From assembly GCF_018614095.1 (NCBI RefSeq), contig NZ_JAGGOY010000006.1:1-43709 (forward strand): 43,709 nucleotides of DNA, read 5' to 3'. The DNA comes from Streptomyces sp. ISL-87. GTDB taxonomy: Bacteria > Actinomycetota > Actinomycetes > Streptomycetales > Streptomycetaceae. The notes under the pieces are model-generated. The model had not been told where the DNA came from. It saw only the letters and a program-made list of their open reading frames with translations, and ran no database searches. The position numbers were made by a program, and so were the translations under genes. Below, in pieces: positions 7,570-16,537 of the stretch (positions within the stretch are counted from its first letter, which is position 1; each line of letters begins with the position of its first letter).

Positions 7570-9822
7570 GTGACGGAGTACCCCACCTCCCAGGAGGGCC
7601 CGCAGCCCGCTGCCTCCGGCGGAGGTACGGACGAGCCCGGCCACGGTAAGGCCCCCATCGCGGCCGCCGAGGCCGTACGCACGCATGCGCAAGGCCCGGG
7701 CTCCGACGTTCCCAGGCCCCGCGGCGCGGCAGCCCCGTCGGCCGGGGCCCCGTCCGCCGGGGAGCCCGGCCAGGGCGAGGGCAACGCCCGTACCCGGGAC
7801 GGCGCGGCCGCCCGGAACGCGGCGGGCGGCGGCACCGGGCACGGCGGGCCCACCGATCCCGCCCGGCCCCGCGAAGGCACGGTCGGAGGCCGGGCCGGCG
7901 GAGCAGTCAGCGGCGCCGTCGGCGCGGCGGTCGGCGCCGGCCTGTCCGGAGACACCGCCCAGGCGCCGGGTCAGAGCGTCGTCAACGCCGTCACCTCTGT
8001 CGGCACCGACAGCGGAGCAGGCGGCACCGGCCGCCACGGCGGCGACGGGATACCGGAGGTCAGCGCGGCGCGCCGGGAAGGCGACCGGTTGCGCTTCGTC
8101 GGCGCCGCCACCCGTCGGATCGCCCGCGGTATCGACCTCGACGAGATCGTGCTCGGCCTGTGCCGGGCCACCGTACCGACCTTCTCGGACGCCATCCTCG
8201 TCTACCTCCGCGACCCCCTTCCCGTGGGCGACGAGCGCCCCGTCGGCCCGGTCGTTTTAAGGCTGCGGCGCACCGACCGGCTCCGGCCGATCGACGACCT
8301 GACCGGAGCGGAGGGCGCCGGGGCCGCGGGGGCCGCCGGCGAGCTCGACTTCAGCCAGTTGCAGCTGGTCGGCCCGCAGGGTGACCTGCCCGCCGCCGAG
8401 CTGTGCGAGATCCGCCCCGGCGGGGCCCTCGCCGAGGTGCTGCGCGGCGTACGGCCCGTCTTCGGGTCCTCCGCCGCCGCCAGGGCCGCCCTGCCGGAGC
8501 TGCTGGGCGCGGAGCACCCCGTACCGCGCGGCCAGCGGGCCATCCTGGCGCCGCTGCGGGGCCGCCGACGGGTGATCGGCGCGGCCGTGTTCCTGCGTAC
8601 CCCGGACCGGCCCGCCTTCGAGACGAACGACCTCCTGGTCGCGGCCCAGCTGGCCACCCACACCGCGCTCGGCATCGACAAGGCCGTTCTGTACGGCCGC
8701 GAGGCGTACATCGCCGACGAGCTCCAGCGCACCATGCTCCCGGACAGCCTGCCCCAGCCCACCGGCGTCCGCCTGGCCTCCCGCTACCTGCCTGCCGCCG
8801 AGACCGCGCGGGTCGGCGGCGACTGGTACGACGCCATTCCGCTGCCCGGCAGCCGGGTCGCGCTGGTCGTCGGCGATGTCATGGGCCACTCCATGACCTC
8901 CGCCGCGATCATGGGACAGCTGCGTACGACGGCCCAGACCCTCGCGCAGCTCGACCTCCCGCCGGCCGAGGTCCTGCACCACTTGGACGAGCAGGCGCAG
9001 CGCCTGGGCTCCGACCGCATGGCCACCTGCCTGTACGCGGTGTACGACCCCGTCTCGCACCGGATCACCATCGCCAACGCCGGCCACCCGCCGCCGGTGC
9101 TCCTGCACCTGGGCGGCCGCGCCGAGGTGCTCCGCGTACCCCCCGGCGCCCCGATCGGGGTCGGCGGCGTGGACTTCGAGGCCGTGGAGCTGGACGCCCC
9201 GGCCGGGGCCACCCTGCTGCTGTACACCGACGGCCTGGTGGAGTCGCGCCTGCGGGACGTCTGGACCGGCATCGAGCAGCTCCGCGAGCGCCTGGCCACC
9301 ACCGCCCGGCTGACCGGCCTGGACCACCCGCCGCCGCTGGAGGCCCTGTGCGACGACGTCCTGGACATGCTCGGCCCGGGCGACCGGGACGACGACATCG
9401 CGCTGCTCGCGGCCCGCTTCGACGGGATCGCGCCCAGTGACGTCGCGTACTGGTTCCTGGACCCGGAGGAGACCGCTCCGGGCCGGGCCCGCCGGCTCGC
9501 CCGCCGCGCGCTGACCCGATGGGGCCTGGAGGAGCTCCAGGACTCCCTGGAACTGCTGGTCAGCGAGGTGGTCACGAACGCCGTGCGGTACGCCGAGCGG
9601 CCCGTGACCCTGCGCCTGCTGCGTACGGACGTACTGCGCTGCGAGGTCGGCGACGACTCCCCGCAGCTGCCCCGCCAGCGCCGGGCCCGGGACACCGACG
9701 AGGGCGGCCGCGGCCTGTTCCTGGTGAACCGGATGGCCCGCCGCTGGGGCGCCACCCGGCTGAGCAGCGGGAAGGTGGTCTGGTTCGAGCTCCCGTTGCC
9801 GGGGGCGCATGACCGGCGTTGA
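7570..9822 (+). CDS. GAF-like / SpoIIE phosphatase / HATPase regulatory protein (contains a TTA codon)
   Basis: About 750 residues. A long disordered Ala/Gly/Pro-rich head (1-165) is followed by a GAF-like sensor (about 165-380), a PP2C/SpoIIE phosphatase (about 381-615: [40 protein letters not shown]) and a RsbW-like ATPase (about 630-750: [22 protein letters not shown]). Such proteins control sigma factors by dephosphorylating anti-sigma antagonists and possibly by acting as anti-sigma kinases. GGACGGA lies 9 nt before the GTG at 7570; further GTGs start at 7480. Codon 230 (8257-8259) is TTA, which in Streptomyces needs the bldA leucyl-tRNA. It precedes the catalase gene by 49 nt. Confidence 0.88.
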   Translation: MTEYPTSQEGPQPAASGGGTDEPGHGKAPIAAAEAVRTHAQGPGSDVPRPRGAAAPSAGAPSAGEPGQGEGNARTRDGAAARNAAGGGTGHGGPTDPARPREGTVGGRAGGAVSGAVGAAVGAGLSGDTAQAPGQSVVNAVTSVGTDSGAGGTGRHGGDGIPEVSAARREGDRLRFVGAATRRIARGIDLDEIVLGLCRATVPTFSDAILVYLRDPLPVGDERPVGPVVLRLRRTDRLRPIDDLTGAEGAGAAGAAGELDFSQLQLVGPQGDLPAAELCEIRPGGALAEVLRGVRPVFGSSAAARAALPELLGAEHPVPRGQRAILAPLRGRRRVIGAAVFLRTPDRPAFETNDLLVAAQLATHTALGIDKAVLYGREAYIADELQRTMLPDSLPQPTGVRLASRYLPAAETARVGGDWYDAIPLPGSRVALVVGDVMGHSMTSAAIMGQLRTTAQTLAQLDLPPAEVLHHLDEQAQRLGSDRMATCLYAVYDPVSHRITIANAGHPPPVLLHLGGRAEVLRVPPGAPIGVGGVDFEAVELDAPAGATLLLYTDGLVESRLRDVWTGIEQLRERLATTARLTGLDHPPPLEALCDDVLDMLGPGDRDDDIALLAARFDGIAPSDVAYWFLDPEETAPGRARRLARRALTRWGLEELQDSLELLVSEVVTNAVRYAERPVTLRLLRTDVLRCEVGDDSPQLPRQRRARDTDEGGRGLFLVNRMARRWGATRLSSGKVVWFELPLPGAHDRR

Positions 9823-9871
9823 CTGGGCAGAAGAGCGGAGCGACCCAACCGACCCCCAGGGGAGGACGCTC

Positions 9872-11335
9872 GTGACCCAGGACGCACAGAAGATTCCGTA
9901 CACGACCAACAACGCCGGGGTCCCGGTGGAGAGCGACGAACACTCGCTCACCGTGAGCCCCGACGGCCCGATCCTGCTCCAGGACCACTACCTGATCGAG
10001 AAGATGGCCCAGTTCAACCGTGAACGGGTCCCTGAGCGGGTGGTCCACGCCAAGGGCGCGGGCGCGTACGGCGTCTTCCAGGTAACCAATGACGTCAGCC
10101 AGTTCACGAAGGCCGACGTGTTCCAGCCGGGCCGCAGGACCGAGATGCTGGCCCGGTTCTCGACGGTCGCGGGAGAGCAGGGCTCCCCCGACACCTGGCG
10201 GGACCCGCGCGGCTTCGCCCTGAAGTTCTACACCGAACACGGCAACTACGACCTGGTCGGCAACAACACCCCGGTCTTCTTCGTACGGGACCCGATGAAG
10301 TTCCAGGACTTCATCCGCTCGCAGAAGCGCCGCCCGGACAACGGGCTGCGCGACAACGACATGCAGTGGGACTTCTGGACGCTGTCCCCCGAGTCCGCGC
10401 ACATGGTGACGTGGCTGATGGGCGACCGGGGCGTCCCGAGGTCATACAGGCACATGAACGGCTACAGCTCGCACACCTATATGTGGGTCAACGCGGGCGG
10501 CGAGAGGTTCTGGGTCAAGTACCACATCAAGACGGACCAGGGCATCGAGTTCCTCACCCAGGACGAGGCCGACCGCATCGCGGGCGAGGACGCCGACTAC
10601 CACCGGCGCGACCTCTTCGACTCGATCGCGGGCGGCGAGCCGCCGAGCTGGACGATGAAGGTGCAGGTCATGCCGTTCGAGGACGCGCCGGACTACCGGT
10701 TCAACCCGTTCGACCTGACCAAGGTGTGGCCGCACGGCGACTACCCGCTGATCGACGTCGGCCGGATGACCCTGGACAAGAATCCGGACGACTACTTCAT
10801 CCACATCGAGCAGGCCGCCTTCGAGCCCTCCAACCTGGTGCCGGGCATCGGCCCGTCGCCGGACAAGATGCTGCTGGGCCGGCTGTTCTCGTACCCGGAC
10901 ACGCACCGGTACCGGATCGGGGCGAACTACGCGCAGCTCCCGCCGAACCGGTCCCGCTCGCTGGTCTCCTCGTACGCGAAGGACGGCGCGATGCGCTTCG
11001 AGGCGTCGAACGCGGCCCGCCCGTACGCGCCCAACTCGTACGGCGGCCCGGCCGCGGACACCGGCCGTTTCGGCGAGCCGGCCGGCTGGGCGACCGCGGG
11101 CGAGATGGTCCACGCGGCGTACACCCTGCACCGCGAGGACGACGACTGGGGCCAGCCGGGCACCATGGTCCGGCAGGTGCTGGACGACGCGGCCCGCGAC
11201 CGCCTCGTCTCGAATGTCAGCGGGCACCTGTTGGCCGGGGTCAGCGGCCCGGTCCGGGAGCGCGCCTTCCAGTACTGGCGCAACATCGACAAGACCACGG
11301 GCGACCGGATCGCGGCGGCGGTCACGGGCAGCTGA
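9872..11335 (+). CDS. Monofunctional heme catalase
   Basis: A 487-residue cytoplasmic small-subunit catalase degrading hydrogen peroxide to water and oxygen. [12 protein letters not shown] carries the distal His, [15 protein letters not shown] the distal Asn, and [12 protein letters not shown] the proximal heme-ligand Tyr. Start is the GTG at 9872, with GGGGAGGA 5 nt upstream; the open frame continues upstream into the phosphatase gene's last codons. Only 49 nt separate it from the SpoIIE-type gene, so read-through is possible. A strong terminator follows. No CatR/Fur-type gene is adjacent. Confidence 0.95.
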   Translation: MTQDAQKIPYTTNNAGVPVESDEHSLTVSPDGPILLQDHYLIEKMAQFNRERVPERVVHAKGAGAYGVFQVTNDVSQFTKADVFQPGRRTEMLARFSTVAGEQGSPDTWRDPRGFALKFYTEHGNYDLVGNNTPVFFVRDPMKFQDFIRSQKRRPDNGLRDNDMQWDFWTLSPESAHMVTWLMGDRGVPRSYRHMNGYSSHTYMWVNAGGERFWVKYHIKTDQGIEFLTQDEADRIAGEDADYHRRDLFDSIAGGEPPSWTMKVQVMPFEDAPDYRFNPFDLTKVWPHGDYPLIDVGRMTLDKNPDDYFIHIEQAAFEPSNLVPGIGPSPDKMLLGRLFSYPDTHRYRIGANYAQLPPNRSRSLVSSYAKDGAMRFEASNAARPYAPNSYGGPAADTGRFGEPAGWATAGEMVHAAYTLHREDDDWGQPGTMVRQVLDDAARDRLVSNVSGHLLAGVSGPVRERAFQYWRNIDKTTGDRIAAAVTGS

Positions 11336-11340
11336 GGCCC

Positions 11341-11379
11341 ACGGAAAAGACCTACCGAAAAGGCCTACGGAAAACACCG
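11341..11379. repeat. Three imperfect 13-bp repeats after the catalase stop
   Basis: ACGGAAAAGACCT, ACCGAAAAGGCCT and ACGGAAAACACCG follow one another directly. On the minus strand they give the T-rich run TGTTTTCC right after the shared terminator stem. Confidence 0.7.
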
Positions 11380-11412
11380 CCGCCCCGCAGCATGCGTGCT
11401 GCGGGGCGGCGG
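11377..11412. terminator. Bidirectional terminator, 16-bp perfect stem
   Basis: CCGCCGCCCCGCAGCA and TGCTGCGGGGCGGCGG enclose the loop TGCG, between convergent catalase and PBP genes. On the minus strand the stem is followed by TGTTTT. Confidence 0.92.
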
Positions 11413-11421
11413 TCGTGCCTG

Positions 11422-13692
11422 CTACGTCTCCGGGAACAGCGGCGGTTCCGGCGGCTTCGGCAGGCTCTTGCTCGGGTCCGGCTTCGGGGAGCTCTTGCTC
11501 GGGTCCGGCTTCGGTGAGCTCTTGCTCGGGTCCGGCTTCGGTGAGCTCTGGCTCGGGTTCGGGCTCACCGGCGGCCTGCTGCTGGGCGGCGGGGTGCTGG
11601 TGCTCGCGGACTGGCTCGACGTGTTCGACGGGGAGGTGCTGCGGGTCGGCGCCTGCGTGGGGCCCATGTCCGCGTCGGGCAGCTTGAACTCGCCCGTGTC
11701 CACACCCTTGAGCGCGGCGAGCGTGTACGCCTTCCAGATCTCGGCGGGGAAGGTACCGCCGCCCGCCCGGCCGCCGTCGGCGGTACCCGTCAGGGTGACC
11801 TGCTTGTGGGTGCCGGGCTCCTCACCGAAGATCGCGACGACGGTGACGAGCTCCGGGGTGTACGCGGTGAACCAGCCGGCCACGTTCCTCTCGGTCGTAC
11901 CCGTCTTCGCCGCGGCCTCGTAGGCGGAGCTCTTGACGACCCGGCCGGAACCGTTGTTGACGACCCCGGTGAGCACCTTGGTGACGGTGTCGGCGGTCTC
12001 GCGGGTGATGGCCTGGCTGCCCACCGCCTGGACCGGCTTGAAGTCCCGGTCCTTGTGCTCGGCGGACTTCACGATGGTCGGGGTGACCTTCTTGCCGTGG
12101 GCGTCGAAGGTCGCGTAGACGCCGGCCATCTCCACCGTGTTGGCGCTCATGGTGCCGAGCGACATGGCCGGCTTGTCCTCGGGCCAGCCGTCACGGTCCT
12201 GCATGCCGAGCTGGAGGGCCGTCTTCTTCACGTTCTTCGGCTTCACGTCGACGATCATCTGGGCGTAGACGGAGTTCACCGATGAGTTGGTGGCGTCCTG
12301 CACCGTGATCATCGGGTCGCCGTAGTCCTTGTCGTCCTGGTTCTGCGGGGCGAACGCGACATCGCTGCCGACGACCGGGCGCTTGCTGGTGCCGTCGTAC
12401 AGGGTGTTCGGGGTGATCTGCTTGTTGTCCTGCGTGGTCGCCTTGGTCTCCAGGGCGGAGGCGAGCACGATCGGCTTGAAGGTCGATCCCGGCTGGTAGT
12501 CGGTCCGCAGGGCGTTGCTGTTCCACTGCTGGGCCCGGCCCAGGCCGCCGTACATGGCGACGATGGCGCCGGTCTTCGGGTCCACGGAGGTGGCGCCGGC
12601 CTGCACGCTCTGGTCGACGGGCCGGTTCTTGGTGTCCTTGCGGTCGAGCTTGGCCTCCAGCTCGTCCTGGACCGCCTTCTCCATCGCCTGCTGCTTCTTC
12701 TTGTCGATGTTGAGCGTGATCGTCCAGCCGCCGGCCGTGATCTCCGACTCGGGGATCCCCTGCCTGGTGAGCTCCGCCGTCGCGGCCTGGACCAGGTAGC
12801 CCTTCTGGCCCTCCATGCCGGGGGGAGCCTTGGGCTGGACCGGCTCCTGGAACTTGAGTTCCTTGCGCTTCTCCGCGGGCAGCTTGCCCATCTCGACCAT
12901 GTTGTCGAGGACGGCGTTGAAGCGGATCATGACGAGCCGCTTGCCGTTCGGGCCGGCGGTCGCCCAGTCGTACTGGCTGGGGGCCTGGATGACGGCGGCG
13001 AGGTAGGCGGCCTGCTCCAGGGTGAGCTTCTCGGCGTCCACGCCGTAGTAGGCCTGGGCGGCGGCCTGGATCCCGTACGCGTTGCGCCCGTAGAAGTTGG
13101 TGTTCAGGTAGCCGGCGAGGATGTCGTTCTTCTCCATGCGCTGGTCGACCTTGAGGGAGATGATGAGCTCCCGGATCTTGCGCGTCGCCGACTGGTCCTG
13201 GGTCAGGTAGTAGTTCTTGACGTACTGCTGGGTGATCGTCGAACCACCGGCCTTGCCCTTGCCCGTGACCGTGTTGAACAGGCCCCGGCCCACGCCCATC
13301 AGGTCGATGCCCTGGTCCTTGTAGAAGGACTTGTTCTCGATCGCGATGAAGGCCGTCCGGACGTCCTCCGGGATCTTGTCGATCGGCAGGATCTCCCGGT
13401 TGAGCTCACCGGTGCGGGCCATGAGCGAGCCGTCCGAGTACTTGTAGACGTTGCTCTGGAGCATGGCGTTCTTGTTCGGGTTCGGCTCGTCCACGGAGTA
13501 GTAGAGGACGACCAGCGTGGCCATGCCGAGCAGGATCATCCCGAAGAACGTCCCGAGGATCTTCTTCCAGGTGAAGAAGCGGCGTATGCCGGACGGTTTG
13601 CCCGCGCGCTCCTTACCGCCCTTGGCGCGCCCGCTCGGTGCCCGCCGGGCACCGCGCTGCTGCTGCGCCCGTCGTGCTTCTGCTCGGCCCAT
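11422..13692 (-). CDS. Class A penicillin-binding protein (transglycosylase / transpeptidase)
   Basis: A 756-residue bifunctional peptidoglycan synthase. A basic cytoplasmic tail is followed by a membrane anchor (about 44-67), a GT51 glycosyltransferase domain with catalytic Glu119 in AIENKSFYKDQG and the GGSTITQQYVKN motif, then a transpeptidase domain with SxxK at QPGSTFKP (about Ser403), SVN and KTG at AAKTGTTERN (about Lys596). It polymerises and crosslinks cell wall on the outer membrane face. The C-terminus is a Pro/Ser/Lys tail with near-identical nine-residue repeats (KPDPSKSSP). GGAGCGGGAG precedes the ATG at 13692. Confidence 0.95.
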   Translation of the reverse strand: MGRAEARRAQQQRGARRAPSGRAKGGKERAGKPSGIRRFFTWKKILGTFFGMILLGMATLVVLYYSVDEPNPNKNAMLQSNVYKYSDGSLMARTGELNREILPIDKIPEDVRTAFIAIENKSFYKDQGIDLMGVGRGLFNTVTGKGKAGGSTITQQYVKNYYLTQDQSATRKIRELIISLKVDQRMEKNDILAGYLNTNFYGRNAYGIQAAAQAYYGVDAEKLTLEQAAYLAAVIQAPSQYDWATAGPNGKRLVMIRFNAVLDNMVEMGKLPAEKRKELKFQEPVQPKAPPGMEGQKGYLVQAATAELTRQGIPESEITAGGWTITLNIDKKKQQAMEKAVQDELEAKLDRKDTKNRPVDQSVQAGATSVDPKTGAIVAMYGGLGRAQQWNSNALRTDYQPGSTFKPIVLASALETKATTQDNKQITPNTLYDGTSKRPVVGSDVAFAPQNQDDKDYGDPMITVQDATNSSVNSVYAQMIVDVKPKNVKKTALQLGMQDRDGWPEDKPAMSLGTMSANTVEMAGVYATFDAHGKKVTPTIVKSAEHKDRDFKPVQAVGSQAITRETADTVTKVLTGVVNNGSGRVVKSSAYEAAAKTGTTERNVAGWFTAYTPELVTVVAIFGEEPGTHKQVTLTGTADGGRAGGGTFPAEIWKAYTLAALKGVDTGEFKLPDADMGPTQAPTRSTSPSNTSSQSASTSTPPPSSRPPVSPNPSQSSPKPDPSKSSPKPDPSKSSPKPDPSKSLPKPPEPPLFPET
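11464..11571. repeat. 27-bp minisatellite encoding the PBP tail
   Basis: Units at 11464-11490, 11491-11517 and 11518-11544 are identical apart from one base in the first; 11545-11571 is a degenerate fourth. Each encodes nine residues, so gain or loss of a unit keeps the frame. Confidence 0.92.
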
Positions 13693-13864
13693 CGCTCCCG
13701 CTCCGCTCGTTTACCCCCCCGACGTCAGCTCAGAAAACTAACACCGCAGGCTGTGACAAAGGTTGACTAACCCTGATCAATACCGGTCATATCGGACGTG
13801 AGAATCAGCACCCACACCATGGGAACCGACGCGCGGCAGGGCCCAAGGGTTGCGGTGGCCAGAT

Positions 13865-13880
13865 AAAGTGATATCACTTT
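13865..13880. promoter_or_regulatory. 16-bp perfect palindrome before the SPFH/RHH operon
   Basis: AAAGTGATATCACTTT lies 45 nt upstream of the SPFH start codon in otherwise GC-rich DNA. The position is right for an operator overlapping the promoter or early leader. A candidate binder is the ribbon-helix-helix protein encoded as the second gene, or a GntR/YtrA-type protein encoded elsewhere (inference). Confidence 0.65.
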
Positions 13881-13925
13881 GCTAGAGGGTCTGACCGACC
13901 ACGACCAAACAAACGGGGGCAGTCG

Positions 13926-14840
13926 ATGACAAACGCATCAGGTACCGGAACGGCGTGCGAGGTACGGGAGTTCACGGCGCGCAGCGTCGGCGGCGGGCTG
14001 GCCCTGCTGCTCGGCGTGGCGGGTGTGGTGGCCGGGGCGGGCCTCATAGCCTTTGGCGCGGGCTCTGCCGTCGCCGGTGTGAAGGTGACCCTCGTCGTGG
14101 CCGGCGTGCTGCTGTGCCTCGCCGCCCTCATCGCGACGAGCGGGCTCAACACGGTCGCGCCGGGCGAGGCGCGCGTGGTCCAGCTGTTCGGCCGCTACCG
14201 GGGCACGATCCGGGCGGACGGACTGCGCTGGGTGAACCCGCTGACGTCGCGCGAGAAGATCTCCACCCGGGTCCGCAACCACGAGACGGCCGTCCTGAAG
14301 GTCAACGACGCGTACGGCAACCCGATCGAGCTGGCGGCGGTCGTGGTGTGGCGGGTCGAGGACACGGCGCGGGCGGTGTTCGAGGTGGAGGACTTCACCG
14401 AGTTCGTGGAGACGCAGACCGAGGCAGCGGTCCGCCACATCGCGATCGAGTACCCCTACGACGCGCACGACGAGGGCGGCCTGTCGCTGCGCGGCAACGC
14501 CGAGGAGATCACCGAGAAGCTGGCGGCCGAACTCCACGCCCGGGTCGAGGCGGCGGGCGTCCACATCATCGAATCCCGCTTCACGCATCTCGCGTACGCT
14601 CCGGAGATCGCCTCCGCGATGCTCCAGCGCCAGCAGGCGGGCGCGGTCGTGGCGGCGCGCAAGCAGATCGTCGAAGGGGCGGTGGGCATGGTCGAACTGG
14701 CCCTGAACCGCCTGGCGGAGGATGAGATCGTGGACCTGGACCCGGAGCGCAAGGCCGCGATGGTCTCGAACCTGATGGTGGTCCTGTGCGGCGACCGCGC
14801 CGCCCAGCCGGTCGTGAACACGGGCACCCTCTACCAGTGA
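13926..14840 (+). CDS. SPFH / Band 7 (stomatin-like) membrane protein
   Basis: A 304-residue protein. Two hydrophobic segments (about 22-45 and 50-70) precede an SPFH domain with [34 protein letters not shown], a [10 protein letters not shown] stretch and a C-terminal coiled coil ([20 protein letters not shown]). Such proteins oligomerise and organise membrane microdomains. The ATG at 13926 follows GGGGGCAG. The stop overlaps the GTG of the next gene (GTGA), so the two are translationally coupled. The 16-bp palindrome upstream is likely its control site. Confidence 0.88.
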   Translation: MTNASGTGTACEVREFTARSVGGGLALLLGVAGVVAGAGLIAFGAGSAVAGVKVTLVVAGVLLCLAALIATSGLNTVAPGEARVVQLFGRYRGTIRADGLRWVNPLTSREKISTRVRNHETAVLKVNDAYGNPIELAAVVVWRVEDTARAVFEVEDFTEFVETQTEAAVRHIAIEYPYDAHDEGGLSLRGNAEEITEKLAAELHARVEAAGVHIIESRFTHLAYAPEIASAMLQRQQAGAVVAARKQIVEGAVGMVELALNRLAEDEIVDLDPERKAAMVSNLMVVLCGDRAAQPVVNTGTLYQ

Positions 14841-15085
14841 GCCCCGACCGCGAGCGGGAGCCGGGCGCGCGGGCGGGGCGGCAGTCACGCAAGCAGGTAC
14901 TGCTGCGGCTCGACCCGCAGGTGTACGACGCGCTCGCGCGCTGGGCCGGCGAGGAACTCCGCAGCGCCAACGCGCAGATCGAGTTCCTGCTCCGCCGCGC
15001 CCTGGCCGAGGCGGGCCGCCTCCCCTCGGCCCCGGGCCCCATCCCCCGCCGCGGCCGCCCGCCGAAGTCACCGGACCAGGGCTGA
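14837..15085 (+). CDS. Small ribbon-helix-helix (Arc/MetJ-type) DNA-binding protein
   Basis: An 82-residue basic protein. KQVLLRLDPQVYDALARWA followed by ELRSANAQIEFLLRRAL fits the beta-strand, helix, helix pattern of Arc-like ribbon-helix-helix repressors. A Pro/Arg-rich AT-hook-like tail (PRRGRPPKS) may add minor-groove contact. The GTG start at 14837 overlaps the SPFH stop by 4 bp. Proteins of this fold commonly repress their own operon, making the palindrome at 13865 a natural target. No toxin gene accompanies it, so it is not called an antitoxin. Confidence 0.75.
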   Translation: MSPDREREPGARAGRQSRKQVLLRLDPQVYDALARWAGEELRSANAQIEFLLRRALAEAGRLPSAPGPIPRRGRPPKSPDQG

Positions 15086-15277
15086 GGGCAGGGCAGGGCT
15101 CAGTCCCCGCGGCCTCCTCGGCGGCCCGGGCCGGGGTCGGTCAGGAGCGGGGTGAGGTCCGCGCCACGGCCGCGCGGGCCTCGCGCCAGGCGATCCGCGT
15201 CGCGCCGCTCCGGCCGAGCGCGTGCGGAATCGTGACAATCGGGCCTGACCTGCACAGACATCAGCACTCGAGGCAGC

Positions 15278-15308
15278 TATACACGGTGCGTATACAGCGA
15301 GGGTATAC
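15278..15308. promoter_or_regulatory. Triple phased TATAC operator of the PadR operon
   Basis: TATAC occurs at 15278, 15291 and 15304, exactly 13 bp apart. The second and third lie in GTATAC (15290-15295 and 15303-15308), and the first and second form TATAC-N7-GTATA. The array lies immediately upstream of the -10 box, where a bound PadR dimer would block polymerase. Confidence 0.65.
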
Positions 15309-15316
15309 ACCGCATG

Positions 15317-15322
15317 TAGAGT
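15317..15322 (+). promoter_or_regulatory. -10 box, probably leaderless PadR transcript
   Basis: TAGAGT ends 7 nt before the ATG at 15330, so the mRNA should begin at or next to the start codon. No Shine-Dalgarno is present. Confidence 0.55.
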
Positions 15323-15329
15323 CCTGGGC

Positions 15330-15854
15330 ATGTCCATCGGTCACACCTTGCTCGGCCTCCTGGAGGCCGGCCCGCGCCACGGTTACGACCTCAAGCGCGC
15401 CTTCGACGAGAAGTTCGGGCACGACCGCCCCCTCGCCTACGGACAGGTCTACTCGACCATGTCCCGCCTCCTGAGGAACGGCCTCGTCGAGGTCGACGGC
15501 ATCGAGAGCGGCGGCGGTCCCGAGCGCAAGCGGTACGCCATCACCGACGCCGGCATCACCGATGTCGAGGCCTGGCTCTCGCAGCCCGAGAAGCCCGAGC
15601 CGTACCTCCACTCGACCCTGTACACGAAGGTCGTCCTCGCCCTGCTCACCGGCCGCAGCGCCACCGGGCTGCTGGACACCCAGCGCGCCGAACACCTGCG
15701 GCTCATGCGCATCCTGACCCAGCGCAAGCGCAAGGGTGACCTCTCCGACCAGCTCGTCTGCGACCACGCCCTGTTCCACCTCGAAGCGGACCTCCGGTGG
15801 CTCGAACTCACGGCCGCCCGCCTCGATCAGCTCGCCCAGGAGGTACGCCGATGA
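15330..15854 (+). CDS. PadR-family transcriptional regulator
   Basis: A 174-residue PadR protein with an N-terminal winged helix (GHTLLGLLEAGPRHGYDLKR, then YGQVYSTMSRLLRNGLVEV and KRYAITDAG) and a C-terminal helical dimerisation domain. PadR proteins usually repress an adjacent transporter and release on binding a drug or phenolic ligand. The stop overlaps the ABC ATPase start (ATGA), giving one coupled three-gene operon. The phased TATAC repeats upstream are the obvious autoregulatory site. Confidence 0.93.
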   Translation: MSIGHTLLGLLEAGPRHGYDLKRAFDEKFGHDRPLAYGQVYSTMSRLLRNGLVEVDGIESGGGPERKRYAITDAGITDVEAWLSQPEKPEPYLHSTLYTKVVLALLTGRSATGLLDTQRAEHLRLMRILTQRKRKGDLSDQLVCDHALFHLEADLRWLELTAARLDQLAQEVRR

Positions 15855-16537
15855 TCCCGGCCGGAACCCTGCTCAGCGCCACGGCTCTCCGTAAGGCGTA
15901 CGGGCCCACCAACGCCCTCGACGGCGCCGAGTTCTCCATCCACCCGGGCGAGGTCGTCGCCGTCATGGGGCCCTCCGGCTCCGGCAAGTCGACCCTCCTG
16001 CACTGCCTCGCCGGGATCGTCACGCCCGACTCCGGCACCATCACCTACGCCGGCCGCGAGCTGTCCGCCATGAACAACGCCGAGCGCAGCGCCCTGCGCC
16101 GCAGCGATTTCGGCTTCGTCTTCCAGTTCGGCCAGCTCGTCCCGGAGCTGACCTGCGTGGAGAACGTCGCCCTCCCGCTCCGCCTGAACGGCGTGAAGCG
16201 CAAGGAGGCCGAACGGACCGCCCTGCAGTGGATGGAGCGGCTCCAGGTCGACGACCTCGGCGCCAAGCGCCCCGGCGAGGTCAGCGGCGGCCAGGGCCAG
16301 CGCGTGGCCGTCTCCCGCGCCCTGGTCACCGGACCCCGCGTGATCTTCGCCGACGAGCCGACCGGCGCCCTCGACTCCCTCAACGGCGAGCTGGTGATGC
16401 AGCTGCTCACCGAGGCCGCCCGGTCCGCCAACGCGGCCGTCGTCCTCGTCACGCACGAGACCCGCGTGGCCGCGTACTCCGACCGCGAGATCGTCGTACG
16501 CGACGGCAAGTCCCGCGACATGGAGCGCATCGTATGA
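15851..16537 (+). CDS. ABC transporter ATP-binding protein (MacB/LolD type)
   Basis: A 228-residue ATPase with Walker A GPSGSGKST, Q-loop in VFQFGQLVPELT, signature VSGGQGQR (second signature residue is normal Ser, while Gln is followed by Gly rather than Gln), Walker B VIFADEPTGALD and the H-loop His in LVTHE. The start ATG at 15851 overlaps the PadR stop and has AGGAGG upstream. It would energise the FtsX-type permease encoded next, as in bacitracin or antimicrobial-peptide efflux and sensing systems. The substrate is unknown. Confidence 0.93.
   Translation: MIPAGTLLSATALRKAYGPTNALDGAEFSIHPGEVVAVMGPSGSGKSTLLHCLAGIVTPDSGTITYAGRELSAMNNAERSALRRSDFGFVFQFGQLVPELTCVENVALPLRLNGVKRKEAERTALQWMERLQVDDLGAKRPGEVSGGQGQRVAVSRALVTGPRVIFADEPTGALDSLNGELVMQLLTEAARSANAAVVLVTHETRVAAYSDREIVVRDGKSRDMERIV

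Noticed and set aside
8257..9951. Minus-strand open frame of 564 codons
   Set aside because: Antisense of the SpoIIE-type phosphatase; composition is shadow-like.
14837..15085. Antitoxin of a toxin-antitoxin pair
   Set aside because: The ribbon-helix-helix protein has no small toxin gene next to it; its partner is an SPFH membrane protein.
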